In this document: one piece after another, positions 19,413 through 29,294 of the stretch
How positions within the stretch are numbered: position 1 is the first letter of the stretch
Layout of the letters: each line of letters starts with the position of its first letter
DNA from: Serratia silvae
GTDB taxonomy: Bacteria; Pseudomonadota; Gammaproteobacteria; Enterobacterales; Enterobacteriaceae
Direction: 5' to 3'
Assembly (NCBI RefSeq): GCF_023282985.1
Contig: NZ_JAGQDC010000019.1
Coordinates: 50,920 to 114,919, forward strand
Length of the DNA: 64,000 bases
Made by a program: the position numbers and the translations under genes
Notes under the pieces: model-generated
Database searches by the model: none
Told to the model about the DNA's origin: nothing
The model's input: the letters and a program-made list of their open reading frames with translations, nothing else

Positions 19413-22085
19413 TTATTTCTTGGACTTTTTTTCCGCTTTGGCTGCAACAGGGGCTGCAACCACCACTTCTTCTGTCGCTTCGCTGAATTCGCGACCGTAG
19501 AAGGTATCCATCAAGATTTGCTTGAGTTCGGCAATCAGCGGATAACGTGGGTTAGCACCGGTACATTGATCATCAAATGCATCTTCAGACAGTTTGTCAA
19601 CCTTGGCCAGGAAGTCGGCTTCTTGTACACCCGCTTCACGAATTGAGGTTGGAATACCCAGTTCTGCCTTGATTTCGTCCAGCCATTTCAGCAGTTTTTC
19701 GATCTTCTGTGCAGTGCGGTCACCGGCAGCGCTCAGACCGAGGTGGTCAGCGATCTCTGCGTAGCGACGACGTGCCTGAGGACGGTCGTACTGGCTGAAT
19801 GCGGTCTGCTTGGTCGGGTTGTCGTTGGCGTTATAACGGATAACGTTAGAGATCAACAGGGCGTTAGCCAGACCGTGCGGGATGTGGAACTCAGAACCTA
19901 GTTTGTGGGCCATTGAGTGACAAACACCCAGGAAGGCGTTGGCAAACGCGATACCGGCGATGGTGGCGGCGTTGTGCACGCGCTCACGGGCAACCGGGTT
20001 TTTAGCCCCTTCGTGATAGCTGGCCGGCAGATATTCTTTCAGCAGTTTCAACGCTTGCAGTGCCTGACCGTCTGAATATTCGTTGGCCAGTACGGAAACG
20101 TAGGCTTCCAGGGCGTGAGTGACCGCATCCAGGCCGCCGAAGGCGCACAGGGATTTAGGCATGTTCATTACCAGGTTGGCATCGACAATCGCCATGTCCG
20201 GGGTTAGAGCATAGTCAGCCAGTGGGTATTTCTGGCCGGTGGCATCATCGGTCACTACTGCAAACGGAGTCACTTCTGAACCGGTACCTGAAGTGGTGGT
20301 GACGGCGATCATTTTCGCTTTCACGCCCATTTTCGGGAACTTGTAGATACGCTTACGGATGTCCATAAAGCGCAGCGCCAGATCTTCGAAGTGAGTTTCA
20401 GGATGTTCGTACAACACCCACATGATTTTCGCGGCATCCATTGGTGAACCACCGCCCAGCGCGATGATCACGTCTGGTTTGAAGGAGTTCATCTGCTCGG
20501 CACCTTTACGAACGATGCTCAGCGTTGGATCTGCCTCTACTTCAAAGAATACTTCAGTTTCAATACCGTGCGATTTCAGAACCTTGGTGATCTGATCGGC
20601 ATAGCCGTTATTGAACAGGTAGCGGTCGGTAACGATGAAGGCGCGTTTTGCCCCATCGGTAGCCACTTCTTCCAGCGCGATTGGCAGTGAGCCACGGCGG
20701 AAGTAGATTGATTTAGGAAGTTTGTGCCACAACATGTTTTCTGCTCGCTTCGCTACAGTTTTCTTGTTGATCAAATGTTTTGGACCGACGTTTTCAGAGA
20801 TGGAGTTACCACCCCAGGAACCGCAGCCCAACGTCAGTGACGGAGCGAGTTTAAAGTTGTACAGGTCACCGATACCACCCTGAGAAGCCGGGGTGTTGAT
20901 CAGAATACGTGCGGTTTTCATTTTGTCGCCAAAATACTCCACGCGTGCAGTCTGGTTATCTTGATCGGTGTATAGGCAAGAGGTGTGACCGATACCGCCC
21001 ATGGCGACCAATTTCTCGGCTTTGCTTACGGCGTCTTCAAAGTCTTTGGCACGGTACATCGCCAAGGTAGGCGACAGTTTTTCGTGAGCAAACGGCTCTG
21101 ATTCGTCAACCAGTTTCACTTCACCGATCAGAATTTTGGTGTTGGCTGGTACTTTGATACCCGCCATTTCGGCGATTTTTGGTGCAGACTGGCCAACGAT
21201 AGCGGCGTTAAGGCCACCGTTTTTCAGGATGATGTCCTGAACGGCTTTCAGCTCTTTGCCCTGCAGCATGTAGCCGCCGTGGGAAGCGAAGCGTGCGCGC
21301 ACTGCATCGTATGCGGAATCAACCACGATCACGGACTGTTCAGACGCACAGATCACACCGCTGTCGAAGGTTTTTGACATCAGGATGGAAGCAACAACGC
21401 GTTTGATGTCGGCAGTTTCGTCAACCACCACCGGAGTGTTACCGGCACCAACGCCGATAGCAGGTTTACCAGAACTGTAAGCGGCTTTAACCATGCCTGG
21501 GCCACCGGTTGCCAGGATCAGGTTGATGTCTGGGTGATGCATCAGCTGATTGGACAGATCCACCGTTGGCTGGTCGATCCAACCGATGATGTCTTTCGGT
21601 GCGCCAGCAGCAATGGCAGCCTGCAACACGATATCTGCGGCTTTGTTAGTGGCGTTCTTGGCACGTGGGTGCGGGGAGAAAATGATGCCGTTACGGGTCT
21701 TCAGGCTGATCAGCGCTTTGAAGATCGCGGTAGAAGTCGGGTTGGTGGTTGGCACGATACCGCACAGCAGACCAATTGGCTCAGCTATAGTAATGGTACC
21801 GAAAGTTTCATCTTCGGAGAGGATCCCGCAGGTCTTTTCGTCTTTATAGGCGTTATAGATGTATTCGGAAGCGAAGTGGTTTTTGATGACTTTGTCTTCA
21901 ATGATACCCATGCCTGATTCTTCAACGGCCAGTTTAGCCAGAGGAATACGGGCATCTGCGGCGGCGAGGGCAGCGGCGCGGAAGATCTTATCAACTTGCT
22001 CTTGTGAGAAGTTGGCATATTCGCGCTGGGCTTTTTTGACACGTGCAACAAGCTCGTTCAATTCAGCGACATTCGTTACAGCCAT
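19413..22085 (-). CDS. adhE: bifunctional acetaldehyde-CoA/alcohol dehydrogenase
   Basis: Reduces acetyl-CoA to ethanol in two steps during fermentation and forms spirosome filaments in the known family. The start at 22085 follows AGGAGAG and gives 890 residues, the family length; an upstream in-frame ATG at 22151 would add 22 residues without homology. The N-terminal aldehyde dehydrogenase domain has its catalytic Cys in SGVICASEQ. The C-terminal iron-dependent alcohol dehydrogenase domain has the metal-binding His residues in VTHALEAYVS and GVCHSMAHKLG. A Lys-rich tail ends the protein. Confidence 0.97.
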   Translation of the reverse strand: MAVTNVAELNELVARVKKAQREYANFSQEQVDKIFRAAALAAADARIPLAKLAVEESGMGIIEDKVIKNHFASEYIYNAYKDEKTCGILSEDETFGTITIAEPIGLLCGIVPTTNPTSTAIFKALISLKTRNGIIFSPHPRAKNATNKAADIVLQAAIAAGAPKDIIGWIDQPTVDLSNQLMHHPDINLILATGGPGMVKAAYSSGKPAIGVGAGNTPVVVDETADIKRVVASILMSKTFDSGVICASEQSVIVVDSAYDAVRARFASHGGYMLQGKELKAVQDIILKNGGLNAAIVGQSAPKIAEMAGIKVPANTKILIGEVKLVDESEPFAHEKLSPTLAMYRAKDFEDAVSKAEKLVAMGGIGHTSCLYTDQDNQTARVEYFGDKMKTARILINTPASQGGIGDLYNFKLAPSLTLGCGSWGGNSISENVGPKHLINKKTVAKRAENMLWHKLPKSIYFRRGSLPIALEEVATDGAKRAFIVTDRYLFNNGYADQITKVLKSHGIETEVFFEVEADPTLSIVRKGAEQMNSFKPDVIIALGGGSPMDAAKIMWVLYEHPETHFEDLALRFMDIRKRIYKFPKMGVKAKMIAVTTTSGTGSEVTPFAVVTDDATGQKYPLADYALTPDMAIVDANLVMNMPKSLCAFGGLDAVTHALEAYVSVLANEYSDGQALQALKLLKEYLPASYHEGAKNPVARERVHNAATIAGIAFANAFLGVCHSMAHKLGSEFHIPHGLANALLISNVIRYNANDNPTKQTAFSQYDRPQARRRYAEIADHLGLSAAGDRTAQKIEKLLKWLDEIKAELGIPTSIREAGVQEADFLAKVDKLSEDAFDDQCTGANPRYPLIAELKQILMDTFYGREFSEATEEVVVAAPVAAKAEKKSKK

Positions 22086-22606
22086 GATGCTCTCCTGATA
22101 AATGTTAAACTCTTTCAGTAAATAAGCCGTTCGAGGAACTAGTATAGACATCTGTCAGGAAGGCGCCTGTTAAATCATGAGACTTTTCCCGCAGTTAGCG
22201 ACCCATACTGCTGATTTACTTAAAGAGCTTTACCAAGTGCAAGTTGGTAGTAGGCAAGCGAGACAGAAATCGGTATCCATACCTCGTGCTACCTTTTGAC
22301 TACGACTAAGAGCTTAACTATTCCTGAGTAGATGTTTTGTGATGTACGTCATAAAAACCGCATGCTGACACCTTTCAGCTTGTGTTGGTTGAGAGTGATT
22401 ATCAACAAAGCGTTTGACGATGGATGCGATGATACTTAATAACAGCAAGCAACACACAAGGTATTAACAATAGCGAATTGCTTTGTAACATTCTGTTGGG
22501 GTAGGGAAAAATGCTGTCTGGGTGGATGGATTAGCTGGCGCAATTCCATTACATTAGCGCGCATCGGCAGTGTCTCTTTTTACAGCTATTTTATGCGGAG
22601 TCTTTC
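22086..22606. other. 521-base divergent intergenic region adhE/ychE
   Basis: Holds the adhE leader and promoter on the minus strand and the ychE promoter on the plus strand. E. coli adhE has a long leader processed by RNase III, so the length is not surprising. No protein gene is seen, and I could not assign individual boxes. Confidence 0.5.
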
Positions 22607-23251
22607 GTGGGCCAATCTCTGTTGGATTTTTCCGGCTACATCAAGTTCTTTGTCGGCCTGTTTGCACTGGTCAACCCGGTAGGTATTCTGCCGGTGTTTA
22701 TCAGCATGACCAGCTATCAGGCCGAGGTCGGGCGCAACAAAACCAACCTGACGGCTAACCTGTCGGTGGCAATCATTTTGTGGACCTCGCTGTTCCTGGG
22801 CGAGGGCATATTGCGTATGTTCGGAATTTCCATCGATTCTTTCCGTATTGCCGGCGGCATCCTGGTGGTGACTATTGCCATGTCGATGATCAGCGGCAAG
22901 CTGGGTGAAGACAAGCAGAACAAGCAGGAAAAGTCAGAGAGCGCAATTCGTGAAAGCATCGGAGTCGTTCCCTTGGCACTGCCGCTGATGGCCGGGCCGG
23001 GTGCCATCAGTTCCACCATCGTTTGGAGTTCTCGCTACCACAGTTGGCAGAACCTGTTAGGCTTTACCGTGGCGATCGCCTTGTTCGCTTTCTGTTGTTG
23101 GCTATTGTTCCGAGCAGCTCCGCTGCTGGTGCGTCTGCTAGGACAAACCGGTATCAACGTCATTACCCGTATCATGGGGCTGTTGTTGATGGCGCTGGGG
23201 ATCGAATTTATTGTCACCGGAATTAAAGCCATTTTCCCCGGGTTGTTATAA
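22607..23251 (+). CDS. ychE: MarC family integral membrane protein YchE
   Basis: A 214-residue protein of the MarC/UPF0056 family with about six hydrophobic segments and the family signature LVNPVGILPVF near the N-terminus. The GTG start is preceded by GCGGAG. The transport or other function of this family is not established; an earlier antibiotic-resistance assignment for MarC itself was withdrawn. It sits between adhE and opp as in E. coli. Confidence 0.9.
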   Translation: MGQSLLDFSGYIKFFVGLFALVNPVGILPVFISMTSYQAEVGRNKTNLTANLSVAIILWTSLFLGEGILRMFGISIDSFRIAGGILVVTIAMSMISGKLGEDKQNKQEKSESAIRESIGVVPLALPLMAGPGAISSTIVWSSRYHSWQNLLGFTVAIALFAFCCWLLFRAAPLLVRLLGQTGINVITRIMGLLLMALGIEFIVTGIKAIFPGLL

Positions 23252-23931
23252 CCTTAATAAGGCCGCGGATAATCCTGTTTGCGGCTTAAGTTATTTTTAA
23301 TTTTTCAAATTATCTCAGCCGATGCATTATTAAAGTGCATAACCTGCCTGCTTTTCATTCTATTGCCCAACACTGTGGCACAAATCTCATTTTATCGGTC
23401 GATAAAGCACCAAGTTGTTATTTTCTCCACTTTTTAAACCTGCGTGACGGGGTTTTCTGTCTCCCTATGGGCAAAACTGTTGTTAATTTAATCACATCAT
23501 TCTGTAGGGCTTGTCTCTGTTTCACACAGGTGTTATTAGTGATTAACCACGCATAGGCAGGTGTTTATTCTCTGAGTGGCATCTTTGTTAACTGAATGTT
23601 TCTTTTGAGCGGTTTTTTTTATCGCGGCTGGAAAGGCTAAAAGGTAAATCGTTGTTTGTTCAATTAAATCATGCAATTAACCTCTGATTGAGTGAGTGGG
23701 AAGGCTAGGTGTCTGTAGTGTTATGGGATAATAAAAGAGAAATGCTTAACATTTCTGTAAAAATTATTGGCTATGAATTTTTGCTTCTGCTAATTTCCGA
23801 GCAACTTATCAGCCGGAAAAATCTTATCTTTGGCGCGCGGGATAGGAATGATTTTTGCTGGTATCCGTTTATTTAGCATGCTTGATAACTATTTCACAAT
23901 TATTGCTTTGCAGTGAAAAGGAGCCTGTACT
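23252..23931. other. 680-base leader region upstream of oppA
   Basis: A weak GC stem with a following T-rich stretch (about 23261-23300) may end ychE transcripts. The rest is AT-rich and has no credible gene; one 73-codon frame at 23335-23556 lacks a ribosome site and homology. It should contain the opp promoter and a long 5' leader, where GcvB-type small-RNA control of oppA occurs in relatives. Confidence 0.5.
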
Positions 23932-25569
23932 ATGTCGCAAACCACGAAGCATCAACCGTTGGCCGTTATCATCGCCGCCGTGTTGGGGATAATCACCAGC
24001 CAAAACCTGCAGGCCGCAGAGGTTCCGGCTGGTGTGCAATTGGCACCCATTCAGAACATGGTGATCAACAACGGTTCAGAAGTCGCTTCGTTGGATCCGC
24101 ATAAGGTCGAAGGAACGCCTGAAAGCAATATTATCCTCAACCTGCTAGAAGGGTTGGTTAGCACTGATGCCAATGGCCATTTGGCACCTGCGGTGGCGGA
24201 AAGCTGGGAAAACACCGATTACCGAACTTGGACTTTCCACCTGCGTCCAGGGGCGGTATGGAGTGATGGTTCTCCTGTCACCGCTCAAGATTTTGTTTAT
24301 AGCTGGCGGCGCTTGGCGGATCCCAAAACCGGCTCTCCTTATGCCAGCTACCTGCAATACGCTCGAATTGACAATATTGACGCGATCCTAACCGGCAAAA
24401 AACCGGCTCAGTCGCTTGGCGTCAGCGCCATTGATGATAAAACGTTGAAGGTGACGCTCAGTGAGCCAGTGCCTTATTTTGTCAGCATGTTGTCTCATAC
24501 CTCGATGAAACCGGTGAAACAGTCCGTGGTCGAGAAGTTTGGCGACAAGTGGACATTGCCGCAGAACTACGTGGGCAACGGGGCTTATCGTTTAACCCAG
24601 TGGGTCGTCAACGAACGTATCGTGCTCCAACGCAGCCCGAGCTACTGGAATAACAGCAAGACGGTGATCGAGCAGGCCACGTTCCTGCCGCTATCCTCTG
24701 AGGTTAGCGACATTAACCGTTACCGCAGCGGTGAAATCGATATTACCAATAGCGCCATTCCGCCGAATCTGTACGCCAAAATGAAGCGCGAGATCCCGGA
24801 ACAGCTGCACGTTAACCCTTACCTGTGCACCTTCTATTACGAGATCAACAATCTGCGTGCACCATTCACCGACGAGCGTGTGCGTTCGGCTGTCAAATTG
24901 ACGCTGGATCGCGACATTATTGCCAACAAGATCATGGGCCAAGGTCAAATTCCGGCCTACAGCTTTACGCCGACCTTTACCGAGGGAGGCAACTTCAGCC
25001 AGCCGGAATGGGCTGGGTGGACGCAGGAAAAACGCAACGAAGAAGCGAAGAAGTTGCTGGCACAGGCCGGGTTCACCGCTGAAAAACCGCTCAAGTTTAC
25101 CCTGCTGTACAACACCTCCGATCAAAATAAGCAGCAGGCCATTGCCGCAGCCTCAATGTGGAAGAAGAACCTCGGCGCACAGGTCACATTGCAAAATCAG
25201 GAATGGAAAACCTCGCTGCAGAGCCGTCATGAAGGGCAGTTTGATGTGGCCCGTGCCACCTGGTGCGGCGATTACAATGAGCCGAGTGCGTTTCTGAATA
25301 TGCTGCTTTCCAACAGCAGCAATAACACCTTCTTCTATAAAAGCCCGGCCTTCGATGCTCTGATGGCTAGCACCCTGCAAGCGCCGGACGCCGCTGCACG
25401 AGGGGCCATTTATCAGCAGGCGGAGACCTTGCTGGACAAAGATTCTGCGCTGATCCCGGTCTATTATCGGGTCAGTGCACGCCTGGTCAAACCTACGGTT
25501 GGCGGTTTCACTGGCAAAGACCCGCTTGACTACATCGATCTGAAAAACTTTTACATCATCAAACAGTAA
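23932..25569 (+). CDS. oppA: periplasmic oligopeptide-binding protein OppA, first copy
   Basis: Solute-binding protein of the oligopeptide ABC importer, 545 residues with a signal peptide cleaved near LQA-AEVPAG. The family pattern NGSEVASLDPHKVEG follows. The two Cys that form the OppA disulfide are kept (NPYLCTFYYE and TWCGDYNEP). AAGGAG precedes the ATG. It is similar end to end and equal in length to the next gene, a tandem duplication. Differences cluster in the binding-cleft regions, so peptide preference may differ. Which copy is ancestral cannot be said from the sequence. Confidence 0.93.
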   Translation: MSQTTKHQPLAVIIAAVLGIITSQNLQAAEVPAGVQLAPIQNMVINNGSEVASLDPHKVEGTPESNIILNLLEGLVSTDANGHLAPAVAESWENTDYRTWTFHLRPGAVWSDGSPVTAQDFVYSWRRLADPKTGSPYASYLQYARIDNIDAILTGKKPAQSLGVSAIDDKTLKVTLSEPVPYFVSMLSHTSMKPVKQSVVEKFGDKWTLPQNYVGNGAYRLTQWVVNERIVLQRSPSYWNNSKTVIEQATFLPLSSEVSDINRYRSGEIDITNSAIPPNLYAKMKREIPEQLHVNPYLCTFYYEINNLRAPFTDERVRSAVKLTLDRDIIANKIMGQGQIPAYSFTPTFTEGGNFSQPEWAGWTQEKRNEEAKKLLAQAGFTAEKPLKFTLLYNTSDQNKQQAIAAASMWKKNLGAQVTLQNQEWKTSLQSRHEGQFDVARATWCGDYNEPSAFLNMLLSNSSNNTFFYKSPAFDALMASTLQAPDAAARGAIYQQAETLLDKDSALIPVYYRVSARLVKPTVGGFTGKDPLDYIDLKNFYIIKQ

Positions 25570-25575
25570 TCAAGG

Positions 25576-25607
25576 GTATTACCGGCGGTGATAGCGGCCG
25601 GTAATAC
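25576..25607 (+). other. perfect hairpin between the two oppA genes
   Basis: An 11-bp perfect stem GTATTACCGGC/GCCGGTAATAC with a 10-base loop and no T-run. A second weaker stem (CGCCGT/ACGGCG) follows at about 25621-25640. These are more likely mRNA-stabilising or attenuating structures than true terminators. Confidence 0.6.
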
Positions 25608-25721
25608 ACAGGAAAGGCAGCGCCGTTTCGTTCCACGGCGTCCAGCCATACAACCACCCGGTGAACGGGCTACGCGGCTCCCACGACGGAGTTGTGATAA
25701 TAAAAACTGGAGTTTTTACAC

Positions 25722-27359
25722 ATGACCAACATCACGAAGAAATCCCTGCTGGCAGCAGGCATTATTGCGGCGCTAGGCTTGACGGCGGCAGGAACTGCTT
25801 TTGCGGCCGATGTGCCAGCGGGCGTACAGCTGGCAGACAAGCAGGAAATCGTTAAGAACAACGGTTCCGAAGTACAATCCCTTGACCCGCACAAGATCGA
25901 AGGTGTGCCTGAAAACAACGTCACTCGCGATCTGATTGAAGGTCTGGCGAATAACAGCCTGGACGGTTCAGTGGTGCCGGGCGTAGCAGAAAGCTGGGAT
26001 AACAAAGATTTTAAAGTGTGGACCTTCCACTTGCGCAAAGACGCCAAATGGTCGAATGGTGAGCCGGTAACGGCACAAGATTTCGTGTATAGCTGGCAGC
26101 GTTTGGTCGATCCGAAAACCGCCTCTCCTTATGCTAGCTATCTGCAGTATGCCCACGTGGAAAACGTGGATGACATCATCGCGGGTAAAAAAGACAAATC
26201 GACGCTAGGCGTGAAAGCCATCGACGATCATACCTTCCAGGTCACGCTGTCTGAACCGGTTCCGTATCTGGTAGAAATGACCCCGCACTACGCCATGAAG
26301 CCTGTCAATAAAGAAGCAGTAGAGAAGTTTGGTGACAAGTGGACCCTGCCACAGAACTACGTCAGCAACGGCGCATACAAGCTGAAAGACTGGGTGGTTA
26401 ACGAACGTATCGTACTGGAACGTAACCCGCAATACTGGGATAACGCCAAAACTATCATTAATAAAGTCACCTTCCTGCCGATCGCTTCAGAAGTCACCGA
26501 CGTTAACCGCTACCGCACTGGCGAAATCGACATGACTTATAACAACATGCCGATCGAATTGTTCCAGAAGCTGAAAAAAGAGATCCCGAACGAAGTCCAC
26601 GTCGATCCTTACCTGTGTACTTATTACTATGAAATCAACAACCAGAAAGCCCCGTTTACCGATGCTCGCGTGCGTGAAGCGCTGAAGCTGGGGATGGATC
26701 GCGATATTATCGTCAATAAGGTGAAGAATCAGGGCGACCTGCCAGCTTACAGCTTTACTCCTCCTTACACAGACGGTGCCAAGTTGACCCCGCCAGAATG
26801 GTTTGGCTGGACGCAGGAAAAGCGTAACGAAGAAGCCAAGAAATTGCTGGCAGAAGCCGGTTATGGTCCGGGTAAACCGCTGACCTTCTCGCTGCTGTAC
26901 AACACCTCCGATCTACACAAGAAACTGGCCATTGCCGCTGCGTCTATCTGGAAGAAAAACCTGGGTGTGGACGTGAAGCTGGTGAATCAGGAGTGGAAAA
27001 CCTTCCTGGATACCCGCCATCAGGGCACCTATGACGTGTCACGTGCTGGCTGGTGTGCGGACTACAACGAACCAAGCTCCTTCCTGAACATGATGCTGTC
27101 CGACAGCAGCAGTAACACCCCGCACTATAAGAGCGCAGAATTCGACAAGCTGATGGGCAACGTGCTGACGGCGAAAACCAAAGAAGAGCGTGCCGATCTG
27201 TATCAGAAAGCCGAAGTCCAACTGGATAAAGATTCTGCGATCGTGCCTGTGTTTTATTACGTAAACGCCCGCCTGGTGAAACCTTACGTGGGTGGTTACT
27301 CTGGCAAAGATCCTCTTGATAACGTCTACGACAAAAACCTGTACATCATCAAACATTGA
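25722..27359 (+). CDS. oppA: periplasmic oligopeptide-binding protein OppA, second copy
   Basis: Second 545-residue OppA, with a clear signal peptide cleaved near AFA-ADVPAG. It keeps the paired Cys (DPYLCTYYYE and GWCADYNEP). It lies next to oppB and more closely resembles the E. coli OppA in the mature region by eye, so it is probably the main binding protein. A strong hairpin follows, which would let the binding protein be made in excess over the membrane genes. Confidence 0.94.
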   Translation: MTNITKKSLLAAGIIAALGLTAAGTAFAADVPAGVQLADKQEIVKNNGSEVQSLDPHKIEGVPENNVTRDLIEGLANNSLDGSVVPGVAESWDNKDFKVWTFHLRKDAKWSNGEPVTAQDFVYSWQRLVDPKTASPYASYLQYAHVENVDDIIAGKKDKSTLGVKAIDDHTFQVTLSEPVPYLVEMTPHYAMKPVNKEAVEKFGDKWTLPQNYVSNGAYKLKDWVVNERIVLERNPQYWDNAKTIINKVTFLPIASEVTDVNRYRTGEIDMTYNNMPIELFQKLKKEIPNEVHVDPYLCTYYYEINNQKAPFTDARVREALKLGMDRDIIVNKVKNQGDLPAYSFTPPYTDGAKLTPPEWFGWTQEKRNEEAKKLLAEAGYGPGKPLTFSLLYNTSDLHKKLAIAAASIWKKNLGVDVKLVNQEWKTFLDTRHQGTYDVSRAGWCADYNEPSSFLNMMLSDSSSNTPHYKSAEFDKLMGNVLTAKTKEERADLYQKAEVQLDKDSAIVPVFYYVNARLVKPYVGGYSGKDPLDNVYDKNLYIIKH

Positions 27360-27368
27360 TGCGGCAAG

Positions 27369-27392
27369 GGCTGGCGACACGGGTCGCCAGCC
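27369..27392 (+). terminator. oppA-oppB intercistronic hairpin (attenuating)
   Basis: Perfect 10-bp stem GGCTGGCGAC/GTCGCCAGCC with a 4-base loop followed by TATTTTA. It resembles a weak terminator that lets part of the transcription into oppBCDF, giving high OppA relative to the transporter. Confidence 0.7.
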
Positions 27393-27441
27393 TATTTTAA
27401 GACTATAAGCCGTTATCAGGCTCAAGCACAGGGTTAGGGCA

Positions 27442-28362
27442 ATGCTCAAATTTATATTTCGTCGCTTGTTAGAGGCGATCCCGACACTATTTATCCTTAT
27501 CACCATCTCTTTCTTTATGATGCGCCTCGCACCCGGCAGCCCGTTTACCGGTGAGCGCGCGCTGCCACCCGAAGTGTTGGCCAACATTGAAGCCAAATAT
27601 CACCTAAATGATCCGATCTGGAAACAGTACGGGCACTATTTGGTGCAGCTGTCGCAAGGCGACTTTGGCCCTTCGTTCAAATACAAAGATTATTCGGTTA
27701 ATGACCTGGTCAAGGCCTCGTTCCCCGTTTCAGCCAAACTGGGTTTTGCCGCTTTTGTTCTGGCGGTGGTGCTGGGAGTGAGCGCAGGGGTTATTGCCGC
27801 GTTGAATCAGAACACCAAGTGGGACTATACGGTGATGGGGTTCGCCATGACCGGTGTGGTGATCCCCAGCTTTGTCGTGGCCCCGTTGCTGGTGCTGATT
27901 TTCGCCATTACCTTGAAGTGGTTGCCCGGTGGCGGCTGGAACGGTGGGGCGCTGAAGTTCATGATCCTGCCGATGGTGGCGCTATCCTTGGCCTATATCG
28001 CCAGCATCGCGCGTATCACCCGTGGCTCGATGATTGAAGTGCTGCACTCCAACTTTATCCGTACCGCCCGCGCCAAAGGGTTGCCAATGCGTCGCATTAT
28101 TCTGCGCCACGCGTTAAAACCTGCGTTGCTGCCGGTGTTGTCGTATATGGGGCCGGCGTTTGTCGGGATTATCACCGGTTCGATGGTGATTGAGACTATT
28201 TACGGCCTGCCGGGAATTGGCCAGCTGTTCGTTAACGGTGCACTGAACCGTGACTATTCGCTGGTGTTGAGCCTGACCATTCTGGTCGGCGGCTTGACCA
28301 TCCTGTTTAACGCGATCGTCGACGTGCTGTATGCCGTGATCGATCCGAAAATCCGTTACTAA
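27442..28362 (+). CDS. oppB: oligopeptide ABC transporter permease OppB
   Basis: A 306-residue inner-membrane permease with six predicted membrane segments, an N-terminal FRRLLEAIPTL start typical of OppB/DppB and the EAA coupling motif around ARAKGLPMRRI that contacts the ATPases. It forms the channel with OppC. The gene is spaced 15 bases from oppC. Confidence 0.96.
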   Translation: MLKFIFRRLLEAIPTLFILITISFFMMRLAPGSPFTGERALPPEVLANIEAKYHLNDPIWKQYGHYLVQLSQGDFGPSFKYKDYSVNDLVKASFPVSAKLGFAAFVLAVVLGVSAGVIAALNQNTKWDYTVMGFAMTGVVIPSFVVAPLLVLIFAITLKWLPGGGWNGGALKFMILPMVALSLAYIASIARITRGSMIEVLHSNFIRTARAKGLPMRRIILRHALKPALLPVLSYMGPAFVGIITGSMVIETIYGLPGIGQLFVNGALNRDYSLVLSLTILVGGLTILFNAIVDVLYAVIDPKIRY

Positions 28363-28377
28363 GCTGGAGCACGCAAG

Positions 28378-29283
28378 ATGTTGACGAAAAAGAACAGCGA
28401 AGCTCTGGAAAATTTCAGCGAACAGCTGGAAGTTGAAGGACGCAGTCTGTGGCAGGACGCTCGCCGCCGCTTTATGCACAACCGTGCGGCGGTGACCAGC
28501 CTGTTTGTATTAGCGCTGATCACCCTGTTTGTGATCTGTGCCCCCTGGCTGTCGCAGTTTGCTTATGACGACACCGATTGGGCAATGATGTCTGCCGCGC
28601 CTAACCTGGAGTCCGGGCACTATTTCGGTACCGACTCATCAGGGCGTGACCTGCTGGTGCGCGTGGCCATTGGTGGGCGTATCTCGCTGATGGTGGGTGT
28701 GGCTGCTGCGCTGGTCGCGGTGGTATTGGGCACCTTATACGGTTCACTTTCTGGCTATCTGGGCGGCAAGATCGACTCGGTGATGATGCGTTTGCTGGAG
28801 ATTTTGAACTCCTTCCCGTTCATGTTCTTTGTGATCCTGCTGGTGACCTTCTTCGGGCAAAACATCCTGCTGATCTTTGTAGCGATCGGTATGGTGTCGT
28901 GGCTGGATATGGCGCGTATTGTGCGCGGGCAGACGCTTAGCCTTAAACGTAAAGAGTTTATCGAAGCGGCGCTGGTGTGCGGCGTGTCGACCCGCAATAT
29001 CGTCCTGCGGCATATCGTGCCGAACGTACTGGGTGTGGTGGTGGTATACGCCTCGCTGCTGGTGCCGAGCATGATCCTGTTTGAATCATTCCTCAGCTTC
29101 CTGGGGCTGGGTACTCAGGAGCCGTTGAGCAGTTGGGGCGCATTGCTGAGTGATGGTGCCAACTCGATGGAAGTCTCACCGTGGTTGCTGCTGTTCCCAG
29201 CCTGTTTCCTGGTTATCACTCTGTTTTGTTTCAACTTTATCGGCGATGGCCTGCGTGATGCCCTCGACCCGAAAGATCGTTAA
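28378..29283 (+). CDS. oppC: oligopeptide ABC transporter permease OppC
   Basis: The 301-residue partner permease. It has the OppC-type N-terminal cytoplasmic extension, then six membrane segments, and an EAA loop at [13 protein letters not shown]. The motif [12 protein letters not shown] is characteristic of the OppC/DppC periplasmic region. It is followed by oppD after 11 bases. Confidence 0.96.
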   Translation: MLTKKNSEALENFSEQLEVEGRSLWQDARRRFMHNRAAVTSLFVLALITLFVICAPWLSQFAYDDTDWAMMSAAPNLESGHYFGTDSSGRDLLVRVAIGGRISLMVGVAAALVAVVLGTLYGSLSGYLGGKIDSVMMRLLEILNSFPFMFFVILLVTFFGQNILLIFVAIGMVSWLDMARIVRGQTLSLKRKEFIEAALVCGVSTRNIVLRHIVPNVLGVVVVYASLLVPSMILFESFLSFLGLGTQEPLSSWGALLSDGANSMEVSPWLLLFPACFLVITLFCFNFIGDGLRDALDPKDR

Positions 29284-29294
29284 GGAGTGCAACC

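Noticed and set aside
23335..23556. A 73-codon open frame in the opp leader region
   Set aside because: No ribosome site, odd composition and no homology that I recognise; more likely chance in a long untranslated region.
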